Below are positions 25,601-40,600 of a stretch of 64,000 bases of DNA, piece after piece; positions within the stretch are counted from its first letter, which is position 1, and each line of letters begins with the position of its first letter. Source of the stretch: Phalacrocorax aristotelis. Lineage: Eukaryota; Chordata; Aves; Suliformes; Phalacrocoracidae. Below the pieces are notes generated by a model. It saw only the letters and a list, made by a program, of their open reading frames with translations, was not told where the DNA came from and ran no database searches. Both the position numbers and the translations under genes were made by a program. The DNA is taken from contig NC_134311.1 of NCBI RefSeq assembly GCF_949628215.1, positions 17,050,582 to 17,114,581 on the forward strand, given 5' to 3'.

Positions 25601-28600
25601 GTAGCCCAGCTACAGTATTGCTTTAATTTTCCTGAGTGTCTTCCAGTATTTCTCTTTTTCACAGGGCAAGTTCTAGTCTTCAGTAATTTAAAAGAACTGT
25701 ATCTATGGCAAGCCTAGCTTTTATGTCATTACAGTGTGACCCTAGGTGGGAATAATTCCCAAATTCAAGCTGTTGCAAAGATATCAAGACTTCTTATGGC
25801 TGCAAGCAGCCTTGGATTGTTTGAATGGCATTAATGCACTCTTTTAGTCTCTGAAAAACTGGTATAGAACCCTTGGAAATGTCTTTATTAATTTCCTTCT
25901 ATGCACAAATCAAAATCTAAATACAAGGCTTTGCAAAAGGAACTTAAAAATCAAATTACTTTCACTGATACTAATAAACTTATTCTAGATATTTCTGTAG
26001 CAGCTTTTGTTTCATGTTAATTAAACTTGAGGAAATGGGTGACACTATTTCTTTTTCTCTCCAACAAAGAAATGAAAAGAGCTGTTGACTAGCTCGTATC
26101 CTTTGTTCATTGTTACCATGGTAGGAGTAGGAAATGGAAATAGCTGACAGGGTTTCCTTTCTGTACATCTTGCCTTGTTTCTTTGCCATGAAAGAATGCT
26201 TGTTGCAATAATTCTTATATACTGACACATGGCAACTGGTTCTCTGCTACTCATTTCACTTGTTTTTTTTAAACAGTCAAGTCCTTCATCTCCAGAGCCA
26301 GCAAGTCTTCCTGCAGAAGACCTCAGCACAAACTCCAATGGTCCAAAGCCGGCAGAAATCATGCTAGATGATGACAGAGAAGACCTCTTTGCTGGTAATT
26401 GCTCTTTTCTTCTCATGTATTTGCATAAACTCTTTTTCTCTTGGACTGGAAGTAAAGTCCTTTTAGGGGAGGGAGGGTTAAAACCTTTTTATGCTGTAAA
26501 AGGTCACTTTTTTTTGACTGTGAGGAAAAATGAAGCAGTAACCCAGCAATGGAAACTTCAATTTTAATTTACGCAATTTAGTATTGTAAGAAATCTTAAT
26601 TGTTGCTTAACCTGTTGAAGGTATGCTTCCTGGAAAATTCATTTAGTAATGAATTAGTGCTTCTAGTTGTCATCAGTCATTCTTTCCTGAGTTCAACATC
26701 ATGTATTTAGTTGAAGTCCTATGATCTTCTGCAGTATGTTGTCAAGGTTATGAACTTGCAGAAGTAATACACTAAAAAGGAAAATTAGCCGAGATTCTTC
26801 TTTGCCCAGAGTTGTTTGTTTTACCATTGTTAACATATCTTGCTATTGATTTATATATTGTTGTAAAACTGTTTTGAAGTGTAGCCTTTCATTTTAAACT
26901 CAAAGTAGAAAACTTAATCTTGCTTAGTAGTGGAAATAAAGTGATATGTGACTTCTTTTCAGGATTATATTTGGTTTTGTTAAAATTTTGTTGGCAAAAT
27001 TAAAATCAGGAATATTTTTTCACCAGATTTGCCCATGTTGTCTTGGGTGTAAACACTTCCATTACACTCTTGATGTTACTTTTTTTTGGTAGCGTAACCA
27101 TTAATTGCTCTCTCATATTGCATTAGTGGCACTTTGAGGAACTTATTTAGTAGGAAAGTTTAGTTTAAATTTCTAAACAATTTGACAATGACGTATGGAT
27201 CTTTTTCTTAAGGGACATTAGCATTAGGTTCGTTTGCTAAATACAGGTTTCTCGGTGTGTACGGTCAATGCATAGCGTGGCAGTGTTAGCTGGTTAGTGA
27301 TGTGTTCTGCTGACAGTGATAACAGTATTTATCGTTATGTAATTAACAATACTCAAATCTGTGTAAAAACAGGACTTAAGTTACATCCTAGTTTTCTGCT
27401 TAATAAGCACACATTAGTTGTCCCAATCTTTTTTCGAATTACAAAGTAGTATAATTCAGATCATATTGCAAGCTGGAGGGTATTTCCTTTTTCATAAGTC
27501 TCATAAGACTACCTTTTATTGTGAAAAGGTAACAAACTGGCATATGGGACCAGTCTTATCATTTCACTAGTGCATGATTCTGTCTGTATTACCTGACAGT
27601 ACTACATGTTTTGGAGAAAGGTATGTGAAAGTTTTGATAAATAATCAGTCAATAGATATCACACTTCTAATGCTTCATAATCAGTGTTGGGTTTCAACTG
27701 TCCTACTGTGGATTATGGTTGATGTCAGTTACATGTGTAGGAATATTAAGTATTCAAGAAAGGAGGTGTGATATTTGGAGTATCTTATGTACGTCAAAAG
27801 ATGGTTCTGAATGCTGCTTCGCGGTACTAACACTTTTCCTATGGAGTGAGTCAGTGGGCAGTTTGCTTTGAATACAGCCCCCATCTCAACTTCATTGATT
27901 CCCCGATGTAATAATACAAAAAGAAACTTCATAGCCTTTAGTTCTGGGTGTTCTGTATACATAGGTGTACACATGCTCATTACCTCTGTTCTAAACTTAC
28001 TAAACTTACATTTGCATATATTTGAACTTATCTTTGCTCACAACGCTGTTAAAATCTATTAACTAGTTTATTAACTCTCTGAAAGTGCTTTGAAAAAGAG
28101 GGAGTGTAAGGAATAGAGGGTAATCCTACTTTTGGGTTTATATTACCTGAGCTTATGACTTACAAAGACCAGCAGTGATTTAGCCACAAAGCTCTCTAGT
28201 ACTCATAATTTGGTTACCTAGCTTCAGTATATGAAGCTGGCTTTTTATAACCATAGAGCCATCTGGCATGGATATTTTAGGAAAGCCAGTTCTCCTTTGG
28301 ATAATATTAAGAAAAAAGGTGGCTGGAGTAAATATTGAGGGGATCCAGACATAGGAACAAATGTTAGCAGCCAGATTGTTTCAACTGAAATGAATGCTGT
28401 GACGAAAACACACAGAAGTGATTTAATGAGTCTGAGTTTTGCGATGGAAGATATTCTTTTAAATGCATGCAGCACTGAACTGAAAGTATCTAATGTACTG
28501 AATGTCTAACACAACTGAGACTGGTCTATTAAAGGGCAATTTATATATAGACTGAGGCTAGTACAAACTCTCAAATGGGGGGAAAAACCAAGTGTGATTT

Positions 28601-31600
28601 ATGGAGCCTAAGACAGAATGTAACATCTTTCACATAATACAGTTGTACCCTAGTGATGAACTTCTGTCTTTGTATCACTGTCAGCATAGGCATTCTCAAA
28701 AATTATTTCCAATTTGTGTTCCAGTGCCATCCACTCACGAGTGTAACCATTTTTTCTTTCTTAGGACTGCTTTGCTAGACAGTGATGTTAATCCATCTGA
28801 TTAACTTTCTGATACTGGTTTGCAATGAATAGAAACAATGTGAGAAGGCAGCATAACATGCTTGTTTTCTTGTTTCCAGCATGATTGCCTAAGCCTGGCT
28901 TTCTGTGAAAGCAGGACTTAATATACAAGTTGAGTGTGGCTGGGCTTTTTTCTTAAACATGTTGAAATTCCAAAGAAATCTATCATCGCACAGCTTATAG
29001 GAATGCATAACTGGAGAGGAAGAGAATAAGGTTCCACAGTTTTCTGACTTACATTGTTTCTTCATACTGAAAATTAGACACTATAAAATCCAGGTCAAGG
29101 AAATCCTATGGATGGCTCCTGAAAGGAGAGACTGACTCTTTGGAGCATAAATAATTCTAGTTTTGCAGACTTATTTGTAAAAAATTGTGATGTTATGCCT
29201 CTCTAGCTATTGTAGGCTTGATAAGTCTTTTTCATTATTTCATTTCATAATGCAACCTAATAGAAAAAGAGGTGGGGGAGAACAAATTCTGTGATTTCTT
29301 GTACTGTTTTAATGCTGTTCAGAATCTGGGGGGTTTTTTAGGCTTTTTTGGCTATACTTAAAGCCTCTTTGCTGTTGTGTTTCTGCAGTAGCTACAGGGT
29401 AGTATATGCAATAATTTTAGATACTCATTACCTTTTGTCTGGTGACTCATAAATGTTTTGCTGAACTATTAAAACTGGGTTTCAAAGGTGGAAGAAAATG
29501 TTTTACAGAACTGAGAACAACAATACTAATGAACGTGGCAGCGAAATTTACTGGTCTCCGCTAACAGATGGAAAACACAAACTGCCTTGCCTAACCCTCT
29601 TAAGGACTTTCACCCTTAGAATAAAAGTCAGTGTGTTGATATTTGGTCAAGATAGAATTACTTTATCTTATAGAGCTCTTACATATGGAGACTATATAGA
29701 ATCACAGAATGGTTTGTGTTGGAAGGGACCTTAAAAATCAACTAGTTCCAACCCCACTGCCATAGGCAGGAACACCTTCCACTAGAGCAGGTTGCTCAAA
29801 GCCCAATCCAACTTGGCCTTGAACACTTCCAGGGATGGGACGTCCACAGGTTCTCTGGGCAACCTGTTCCAGTGCCTCACCACCCTAATCATGAAGAATT
29901 TCTTCTTCAATCTGAATCTACCCTCTTTCAGTTCAAAGCCACCACCCCTTGTCCTATCACTATATGCCCTTGTAAAAAAGTCCCTTTCCAGCTTTCTTGT
30001 ACTTCAGGTACTGGAAGGCTGCTATAATGGTCAGTGGTCAAAATCAGGTAGTATTAGGAGTATCTTGAGGATCTTTGGAGTGTGTCTTAAAACCTGGCTG
30101 TCCATAAGCTTCTACTGTAGAGTGAAGAACTATATACTGAATTAGTCTTCCAAAATGTTGGCCTGAAGTTCTGTATGTGGCTGCAGAAATGTGCCGTAGA
30201 CTGCCTGTGCAAGACATAGCTGTCTGTGCCTTGTGCCTCCGGTGCTCATAGACGACGAGCAGGACTCTGAAGTTATATCAGTGTTCTGTCACCATTTTCA
30301 GAGAAATGGAAAATTAAAATTTTTCCTTTTCCTTAGTCTGGTAAAGATTACTTTTTATGACGTTCTGCTTTTTCAGCTCTGACAGGTGTTTGGGGATGGA
30401 TTGTCTTATGCAAATATCTTGCTTTTGTGTCCTGGCGGAACATCAATGCTTTGAGAGTGGTGATTTTGTTTGTTTGCTTTTGTTTTATTTTTCTTCATAT
30501 ACTGATAGATTTGTCTTAGTCTTTTTTCCTGGGAGTTGATACAGAAAAGGAGATGCTAATTCTATGGACCAGAAAAGACATGTACTTTAAGCCCAGCTGA
30601 AAATCAAAAGTTTATAGCTGATGGTGTCTGTCAGGCTGTTGTCATGTGGTGTGTCTGATCAGAAGAGTTTGGTGCAGATGCCTTGCTGCTTTTTTGAAGC
30701 TGGTTGTTCAGTTCTAGGTCTCTTCTGCAAGATACAAATGCATGAAAGTATGTGAACCTACAGCTTTGCAGTCAGAAGGGGGCCTAATTAGTGTCTGACT
30801 GTTCAGTTAAAACTATTTCTGTTCTCATTAAGATTAATCTTAGTACTCCCGGTATAACAGTGAGGGTGACGGGCTGTGACTTACGTGTGGTAGTTCTCAC
30901 GATCAGTTCTGTTAGGGTATCTGTCTCTGAAATATTGCTACACCTGGAGAAGCCTTTTTTTAATAACTTGTCCTCCATTCTGGACAACGGTTTCTACTTC
31001 AGTTTAGTTCTGTGTTTATGTGATCACCTGAGTAAACTTTCAAAGATAATAAGCCAATTTAAACACTTGAGCCATGTCAGAATTTTAGAGGTCTGACATT
31101 TAGAAGTGTGACCAGTAAAAATAACTTACTCAGCTGAAGTGAGCTGCTAGTGAGGAATTGCAAACTTGCACTTTCTAAGATGATGTTTGACAAGTATTCG
31201 TAGTGGAAAGTAAAGAAAAAAGAGCTGTCTAATGCTGAGATCGAGCCGCATGCTTGAGTGCTGATAGAAACTTGGTGTAGTTGGCCATAGAATGTTAATT
31301 AAGCATAAATAGTTGTCTTCTGCAGCAGAATGAGATGTTTTCATGTTCCTTTGGCGCTAAGCGTCTTGACAGTGATCCATAACAGAGACTGTTCATGGAT
31401 TGTAAAGTAGGTATTTATGTGTAGAAGTATTGCAGCATTAGATCGGTGGGAGTGCTTAATATGTGCTGATAACTGCCATAGCTGATATGAGTGTTGGATC
31501 TCAATGTTTTCCACCTAAAAGTTGGGCAAAGCAGTTGCCTCCTTTTATGCCAGAAGAGCTTATGTTTTTGAGAACTTCCCAGGAAAGCAATACATCTAGA

Positions 31601-34600
31601 TTTCATTTTTTGTGCAAATACTAATACAGAATATTTAAAAACAAAACAAAACCCCTACAAAACCACAACCTAATACCTAAGTTTTCATGGGAAAATAAAA
31701 AATTACTAAATCAAGCAAATGTTTCTGAAAGTGCCATAGTTTCTACTCTGGAACCTACCAAATACATCTTTCCGTGGGGAAAAAACCCACAAAACAAACA
31801 GAATAATTGTCAATGAAACTTTTTAATCTGGGCCATGCCATCTTACTTCTCAAAGTGAAAGAATGTATATCAGAAGCAAAAATGCCACAGTTTGTCAGAA
31901 CAAATCTGTTTCTTGGGAAATAGGTCTTCAGCTTATGTACCACACAGAGACTGCTTTTCTGATCAGAAAAATAGCTAGAAAGTGTAAGGCCTGCTGTTGT
32001 TACATACAGCTAATACATCTTTTTCCCTTCAGAATCTCTTAATAGTTGTCTTTTAAACAAAAAGCACAACATCCTTATTTCTGGCCTGCTTGTGCCTTCA
32101 CCCCCTTCCACTGTCTTTTCCATTTCACTCTTCTAGATTTACATAATGTCCAGGATGCATGGAAACTTAGGGGTAAGAGGTAACAGGAGGGAGGATGGCA
32201 TAAATTATCTTTTCTTCTTCTTAAAAGAACTGGCCTGCTGCTATCAAACAAACAGATAATATTTTCTCTGGGTAAGTTACTCCAGGAAAATAGGAGGGCT
32301 AGTAAGCAGCACCAAGCAACCCGGGGTCACACAGCTTTAGAAATACTGGTGCAGACAAAGTCTAATGTTGCTGGTCTTGCTGAAAGGAAACCTCCTTGCC
32401 TTTCCAACTGCTTCTTCCTGCTGCTTTCTGTTTTACAGAAACAATGCACCAGTAGCAGTATCTTCATCCTGATCTGCAGAACAGTAGCAGGGGGCTGATC
32501 CTGGCTGGAGTTCATGTGATACACAACTTAGATCAGTTCATGATACTAATGGGTGTGTGGATACAAGTCTGAAAAAGGGGAGTGCTGGGAAGGAGTGTGC
32601 TTCTGTTTCATCTAGTAGTGGTGCTGCTTTGTTACATTGAATTCATACTTTCTGCACAAAGTCATACTTCTACAGTAACAGGAATGTTTTCTCAGCTGAT
32701 GAAAGTGAGAAGTTTATGTGCTTTCAATTGTTTCACAATTTGTTTTATAAGCGTGTCTAGAATTGGAAGGTACAGAGAAGTACTTACTGGTAGTTAATGC
32801 TTTGCTTCCCAAACACACCTGCTGGAATATAGCTGGTGACAGAAGAAGGAAGAATTGAATTGGAATGGCTTTTGTATTTTATCTTATACATATGCAACGT
32901 GTTATAAATATATAATCTTTTTGTGAGAAATGTTTTTGTGAAACAGTAATTTTTATAGCCTATATGTTGAATGCTGTTAACCACCAAAGGACAGAACTAC
33001 CTCTTTTCTGTTTAAATATTTTTCTCCTGCCAATCTAAAAGGGTGGTGGTTTTTTTTTTGTGGTTTGTTTTTTGGTTTTTTTTTTTTTGCAAGTGCCTCA
33101 ATTGCAAAAGCATGACTTCCCAGCTGATCTGAGGTTTTGAATTGAAGTTCTTTATTGATTTAAGATGCAGTATCATTCCTGTGGCATTTGAGGGTGGAGG
33201 GCATCAGCAGGGTTCTTCAGAAAGGCTTAGCAGTAAGAATTAACACTATGGTAGGAAAATAAATATTTTCAAAGAAAGCTTTTAGATAATCTTTGTTCAT
33301 ATTAAAAATGGAGAATATAAAAAGGTGCTCACTTTTAAGCCTAGTTTGAAAATAGTATGGAAATCTGTAATTTGAAATTAGGAAGAGCATTGCCAGCAGG
33401 TTGACAGAAGTGGTCTTTCCCCTCCGCTTAGCCCTGGTGAGGCCAAACCTGGGGTGCTGAGTCCGGGTCTGAGCTATCCAAGTCAAGGGGAGACATGGAC
33501 AAACTGGATTGAATCCAGAGCAGGCCCATGAAGATGATTAAGGGCACGAAGTGTACAACACGTGTGGAGACTGAGAGAGCTGAGGCTGTTCAGCCTGGGG
33601 GAAACCTACAATACCTCCTGGGATGGAATGGAGAGGAAGGAGCCAGACTTCTCAGTATTGCCCACTTACAGGACAAGAGGTAATAGACATAAATTGAAGT
33701 ACAGGTAATACATAGAGGAAAAAAAATGTTGTGGGTTTTGGTTTTTTTAGATGATGAGGGTGATTGAGCACTGGCACAGGTTGTCAAAGGAGGAGGTAGA
33801 TTTTCCATCCTTGAAGGTGCTCAAAACTGATCTGTGTGTGGTCCAGAGCAGCCTAATGTAGCTGACCCTGCTTGAGCAGAGGGGTTAGGCTAGATTATCT
33901 GCAGAAGTCCTTTCCAAGCTCAGCAGTTCTGTGATATACTCCAAAACAAAGTGATGACAGCAAACTTTGTCAGCCGCAAGCCGGAAGGAGCATCTGCTTC
34001 AAATGAGCTTAAGGCATAGTGACATTGGAGTTTGGTTTTTTCATTTTGTTTTGAGCTTCAGTATCAAACAAAATTTAGGCTCACATTAGTCATTTCCATT
34101 CCTGAAATAGAGAAGTGTGGTTTTGTTAACTTATTAAAAACGTAAAGGATTGACAAAAAAAGTGTTACAGAAGAATGGGAAACAGAATTGGCTGACAGTA
34201 TCTCTAAGTGGCAGCAGGAGTAAAGCTGAGTGGTTTTGATATATTGATTCTAAAAGAACATAATATTTTTTGCAGTAATAGATTATATGGTTCATTGGAT
34301 GCTATTTCCCTATTTTTATGTTGCTAGTGGATTACAGGTGGTTCTGGAGAAGCAAACAATCCTGGGATTGTGGGACAAAAATGAGACTTTTTCTTTACAC
34401 GCAGTATAAATATTTCACAAGTTTTAAAGTAGCTCTGATATTTAAAACTCCTCTTTTCTTGGCTGCTGAGAAAGGACTAGTTATATTCATTATATGCACC
34501 AGGCTTTAGAAAGTTTGGAAGAAAGATGGCGTATACTCTTTTGAAAATTGAGTGGTTTGTATAGGCAGAAGTTGCAAGCACAACTCTTTTCCAAATTGCA

Positions 34601-37600
34601 TAATAAACCTTTCTGGTAACTTTGTAGAACTCAGAGTGGATCTGTTTTAGTGCTTTTTTTGTTAATCTGCTTGGTAAAGTACTTGCCAGAGGAAGTCCAG
34701 TTTTTAACAAGACTTGAGATCAATTGGGAAGTTAATTTTGGATTCAATTTACTATTCTGTGTTCAGTATTATCTTTTAAGGAACTGGAACTCTTGAAAAT
34801 GCACATCTAGCGAGACCACACTGTTAATTATGTAAAGTGGAAGTGTGTTGTAAAGGAAGTATGTTGGTTGCCAGTGGTGAAAAGCAGTTAGTGGAAGAAA
34901 ACATGCGGGATTTGTAGACCAGAGATTTAAATCCTCTTTAAAGGTAGATGAACTATCTGTCTGAAGAAAGTACTCAGTTTCTAGTGAGCTGTTTTAAGCT
35001 CCAAGAGGCCGAAGTTAGAAAGCAGTTAGTCTTACTAGTCAGAATGTCTCAACTGTTGATATTTCTATTTTATAAGTTGTGGGCTTTTGGCGGGGGTAGG
35101 GGTGTATTATGATTATGTGACTTCATTTAACACATGGTTTGTTCTGCTCAGGGTCCAGCTTATGTGACTAAATCAGCTGTTGTTCAGAGTGCAAAAACTG
35201 AAATTGATACAGGTGCTGAAAAAGAGCTGCTGGTGTGGTTAAAAAAAATCATTAGTTTTCGCAGTATCTCATGCAAAAATGAATGACTTATCACTTTAAA
35301 AGACCCTTTACCTAACTGTGTATTAAAAAAATTGCAATATTAATATTACTTTAACCCATTATGCACTAGAAGCTCAAATGTCACATCTAGTTTTAGCTAT
35401 ATATTGAAAGAAATTATCTGGCACAAATGGATGCTATTTACAGATGATCTTATTAAACTTGTATATAATAATTTTTTAGTGTGTGTATTTCTTTTCTTTG
35501 TGATGCCTCTATTGCACAAAAACTTCTTTGCTAACTTCAAATGTTTATCTAGAAGCAACAGAAGAAGTTTCACTGGACAGTCCAGAGAGGGATCCAATAC
35601 TTTCGCCAGAACCTACTCCTGCAATGGCTCCTGTAACACCTACTACATTAGTAGCTCCCAGAATGGAATCGAAAATTGTAACAGCCCCAGTGATTTTTGA
35701 TAGATGCCGAGAAGAGGTATGCAGTAAACTTCTAAATAATGGGAATGTCTTGTTTGTTTTTTGAAGTCTTTTCTTCTTTTAAAATTACAGTTCCTAAATG
35801 TTGACTTATGGGATCATCCTTTGCTAAGGAGAAGGGTGTAAAAGAAGGCCTATTTTGTTTACTTTGCATATGAAGTTTAGTCTGAATTTGGCTCATGGAA
35901 ATACCATAACAACTCATTACTTAGGTGATTATATTGGAGATCTCTAGTGTGAGGAGTAAGATGCTCCATTCATTCACATAGATACTGTAGAAGTCTATGT
36001 AGGAGGAAGCCATGAGCTTGATACAGGAGAAATGTTATTGATGTATAATAACTCTTACTAGCATGGCACAGGTTTCAGCTTGATTTCTGAAGCTGTTGTT
36101 AATGGGTAGTGGAAGAAGCAGTTGCTAGCATTATCCTGCATGCTAACAACAGCTGAGGCTAATAGCAAGTTTAATGTTGCTATTTACATTTGTTGTTTCA
36201 TTCGAAATCCGGGCATTGCCAAATGCCATTCATTCTGGAGCGTTCTTCTACTAGACAGTGCCTCTGCTAAATGAGTTTGCAAACAAGACTTGCCTGTGAC
36301 TCGAAGATGGCTGCTTCCCCAGATACCACAAGATGGCATTGGATTCTGATTTCTCGTGTCTTCGGCCCTGGTGCACTGTCTCTTCTGCCATGATGTATCT
36401 TAAGATCTCTATTTTTATCAAACTTAGGTATATTACATGAAAGGTTACAAAATTCTGCAAAACTAGAGCTCAGGCAAGTATCAGAAAATTCTCTGTTACT
36501 TTTCCCTTCCCAAGCTCTTCTGCTACAGGTACAATTAATAAAAAGATTAGAAGCATATAGAAACATCACAAATGAGAGTGGTTCTTGAACCATAGAATCT
36601 GCTAGCATTGGAGGAGATGCAATGAACATAACCCTAAGATAAATATTTACTAAAAATTTTGAGGCAAACAAGTCCTGAGAAAAGGCTGCCACACTAAAAG
36701 CTTTTGCAGGAAAGCTTAAAATGAAAAACATAAAATCACTTAGGTTGGAAAAGACGTTTAAGATCATTGAGTCCAACCTTACACCTAACAAGTCAAGTGC
36801 CAAGTCACCACATGAAGTTTGTTGCAGTGACAGTCAATGTTAGGAGTTACATTCACTTAACATTGGATGGTGGGTCTGGAAAGGAGTTTTAATTATACAA
36901 ACATACTGCCTTTTCTTCCTCCATTATACCCTTGTCCTTGTAACCATACATAATATCAATGCATGTTACCTTGTTAATTATGACATATCTTTTTCCTAGA
37001 TTGAAGAGGAAGCAAATGGAGATTTGTTTGATATAGAAATCAATGTATCAGACCCAGAGAAAGTTGGTAAGTTCCTTGAGCCTAGTAAGACAGTAGACTG
37101 TCTTATCCCTTGAAGAGTACTCTGAGATTTTTAGCATGATCTCTTACTCAGTTATCTTTTGGCAGTTTTTAATATCTAAATGGAAAGCTATTTAATTTAT
37201 ATTTTGGAACAAGAAGTGTGTGGAAGGATTAAAATAATTTGCCCATGGATAAGTATCTTAATTTTCTTACAGGAGATGGCATGAATGCTTATATGGCATA
37301 CAGAGTAACAACAAAGGTAACTAGTGCAACAAATATTTGGGTTTATAACTTTGTATCATAGCTGAGTAGATGGATCAGTTATTCACAGTGAATTTTTTTT
37401 TTTAAGACGTCACTTTCCATGTTCCACAAAAATGAATTCTCTGTTAAAAGAAGATTCAGTGATTTTCTTGGCTTGCACAGCAAATTAGCAACAAAATACA
37501 TGCACGTTGGTTACATTGTGCCTCCAGCTCCAGAAAAAAGTATTGTAGGTAAGTGTAGTTCCTGTAAGGTTGAATTTAAGCATGTCATTTAAGTACTGTG

Positions 37601-40600
37601 ATACAAATTGTTAGAATACCTGTTGGCCTTGTAAAATAAATACTTTTCTGTACAAATATTATTTACTGCTTATCAGGTGGTCCAAACTATTAAATATTCT
37701 TCCTGTTATTTATTTTAAAAAAGTTCAGGTTAAATTGGTAAGTTATGTGCTGGCCACTTCCTAACTCAGGCCAGCGTTGGTAATAAGGAGGACATTTGGC
37801 TTAATACATGGCCTTCTGTTTCTTATCTATTATTCTTTCTTCACTGTTGCCCTTCAGGAGTTGATTAAACTTTCATTTAACATCTTTGTTTTGATAGACT
37901 ATTTTTAACTTGTGCTGTTACCAGTTACCTGCAATATACAGAGCTTCATGTGTACTCCACCCCTCTAATAATTCAGTCTCTTTTTTTGGTCATGGTGAAC
38001 ACTAAAACCTCTAGTTAATTGTTTGAAGTTCTAATTCAGAAACACTTTTGAGTGATGCTAGTCTTTGTGAGTGCCTTGAAGGATCAGATCATTTCTCCGT
38101 GAAGGAAGAAGCATGCCTGATGTATTGAAGCAATTTCAGTTTTATGAGCTCCAAATAGTAGGGGTTCTTTCAAAATAACATTTAAAACAGTAAAACCTGT
38201 TGGTCTTTTGGCTTACCCATATAAATAAGCGATTGGACTCTACAATGCTGTTTGCTATGTACATATTGGCAGGACTTTTTTTCAGTAGTTTAGTCTGTAA
38301 AGCTAATCAGGGCAGCAGCTTTTCCTACAAGTAAGAATAGGCAGACTGAGTAGATGTAGGTAGCAGGAAGCTTGGGAAAAATCATGCTTTTAATTCTGTG
38401 GAGAAGCACTGCATTTTTCAGTCTGTAAGACTGAAAATCTGATCTGAATTTTTGGTAGTTCTTGAAAGTAATGAATGATTCTGTAATAACCAATTTTTCA
38501 TGTTATAAAGATGAATTTAATTACAAACACTAATATGATTTATAAAGGTGGAATGAGGCTTCTAGTCACGTCCTTTGGAGAATATAACATTTAAGGCATT
38601 TATGACACTGTGCAATTACATGGAAATGCAGTACTTGTATCACAGTCAAATTGATCTGTAAGACAAACCTTGGACTGGATTTGAGGTACCAGTTGAACAA
38701 AACCAGCATAAATACTGATATACTTGGAAGTGCGTAAATTAGTGGGGCTTATTGCAGTGTAAGCAAGCACTGGCTGCCACTTCAGATCTGTGTATAGAGG
38801 CTTTATTAAGCTACAGATAAGTTGGGAAAACTCACAAACTCTGTAGGACATTTTCCAAAGAGCATGAAACTCCTGCTTTAAACTTGAACTTGAGTGCATA
38901 GGTGGTATTTAGCTCTATCCAAAAACATGTAGTCCATACATTTCTAATTCTGGAGAAAAGAAGGGATTCTAGGCTGATTTAAAATGAGGCATCTTTAAGC
39001 AGAGAGCTGGCAGAACAGCTGAAAGAAAGATGACAGTGTTTTTCCATTACATCTGTTTATTTTAAAAATCTTAATACAAAATATCATACATTAAGTGTTA
39101 TGCAGTATGTATTGTACAAAAGTTTTTAGTCTGTTGATTCTGTTATGCTGTTGATAATGCCTGGAGTTTTAAGCTTCAACTTTATTTTGGTGATAGGTGG
39201 GAGGGGTAGCACTTCAGAATTCAGCCACAAATTCAAGTGGCCAGTTAATGGCTGTGGATAAAACTGATAAAACTGAGGATAAAACCGAGCCAGTGGTGAG
39301 CTAGAGTTGGACATTCATCCAAACTGCCTCACTACTTACCTATGTATGTTGGAAAATCACATTTTCTGTTTTCAAGAAAACAATCTGTTAAATCATGGAT
39401 ACTTTCCTGTGAAGGATTAGCATGCTTGGGCTACAGAAACTGCTTTCTGCAGTGAAATATTAATGAATAGTAATACTCTAATGCAAAAAAGATGAGGCAT
39501 GTGGATCACCTCACCTTTGTTTGAATACTTTAATCCTTGTACTTAAAGACAAATTTGATTTTACAGACAAATTTGTGGATTTACAGTTACGCTACGCTGT
39601 GTAGTTTACCTTTGAAAAAATGCCAATCGGATTTATTTTCATCATGTTACAGAGAAGGGAAAAACTAAGGCTTCACTGAGAGTTTAAGGGTTCCTCCTTG
39701 TTCCTGTAAGGATGCTGTTTGTCCCCTCCGTGGGTTACTGTGTGAAACTTCTAAAGCCAGAAGGGAGATCGGGTGAGGAACAACTTTGGGAACTGTTGAC
39801 CTGGCAGGTCACAGAGGACATACTCAGAATCTCAGACTTAGAACTTTTAGCTGGAGAAGCACAGAACTAACAGAGCAGGAATGCGCTACAGGTAGAAATA
39901 AGATGTTTGGACTGTATCATAACATACCTCTCCTATGTTTTAGGAAATAAGAATAATTATGAATGTTTGGTGTTTAATGGTGTTTTTGATAGTATTCAGG
40001 TTCCTAAACTCTCTGAGTTTGGGTCTTCAGCATGAAAAATACTGACCCCTGTTCTAGACGTCTTCTGTTGCTGAGGTTGAATGTATTTCCTGTACCATGA
40101 TACATCAATAACTGGCTCCGCTATCAGTTTTTTGGCCACTCTTCACTTGGGCAGAGGAAGCCATGTAAAGCTGCATACATTTTATTCTGCTAATTTTATT
40201 CTCCATTCAGTTTGTAGATGTTCATACGCTTCAGAGTTTTCAGAACTGGTTAGTTTTTTTTAGTTGACTAGAAAACTCTTAGTTTTGGAACCTAAAAAAA
40301 TAATAGAATGAAAACATTGGTAATAAGCTTACCAATTAATAGGCTTGTAACCTGACATTTATTCTCCTATTCTGCTTTATTTGGGTAACTGTTTTCTTCT
40401 TCTGAACATGAGTGACTGGTAAGACTCTGGTCTTCATTTAGATTGTCTTCATAAATGCAAATTAAACTAGTTTTGTATAACTTTTAGTCATAATGAATAT
40501 ATTTCAGGAAATTGCATATTTCACAGAGCTGCTTCCACAAAATAATGCAGCATGCAGTGTTGATGTTTTTTCTGTTCCTGTGTAGTGTTTTTATTGTAAT

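Larger units (their letters stand above)
16624..26276 (+). other. SNX2: SNX2 intron 1
   Basis: Its first 600 bp continue the CpG island. The rest is AT-rich, with poly(A) runs at about 18051-18063 and 19671-19685, a 22-bp tandem duplication (20780-20823) and two same-orientation LTRs (21340-21924 and 22445-23030). No alternative exon is supported. Confidence 0.85.
26395..35552 (+). other. SNX2: SNX2 intron 2
   Basis: 9158 bp, AT-rich. It contains CR1 fragments at 29697-30029 (-) and 33411-33939 (+) and T/G-rich tracts near 33049-33090. No other exon, RNA gene or long open frame was supported. Confidence 0.85.

Noticed and set aside
26110-26130. X-box-like GTTACCATGGTAGG in SNX2 intron 1
   Set aside because: The second half-site lacks the required terminal AC, so it does not fit the RFX consensus.
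36267-36803. 178-codon minus-strand open frame in SNX2 intron 3
   Set aside because: No recognisable domain, begins in an antisense CR1 tail, and has no promoter or splice context.
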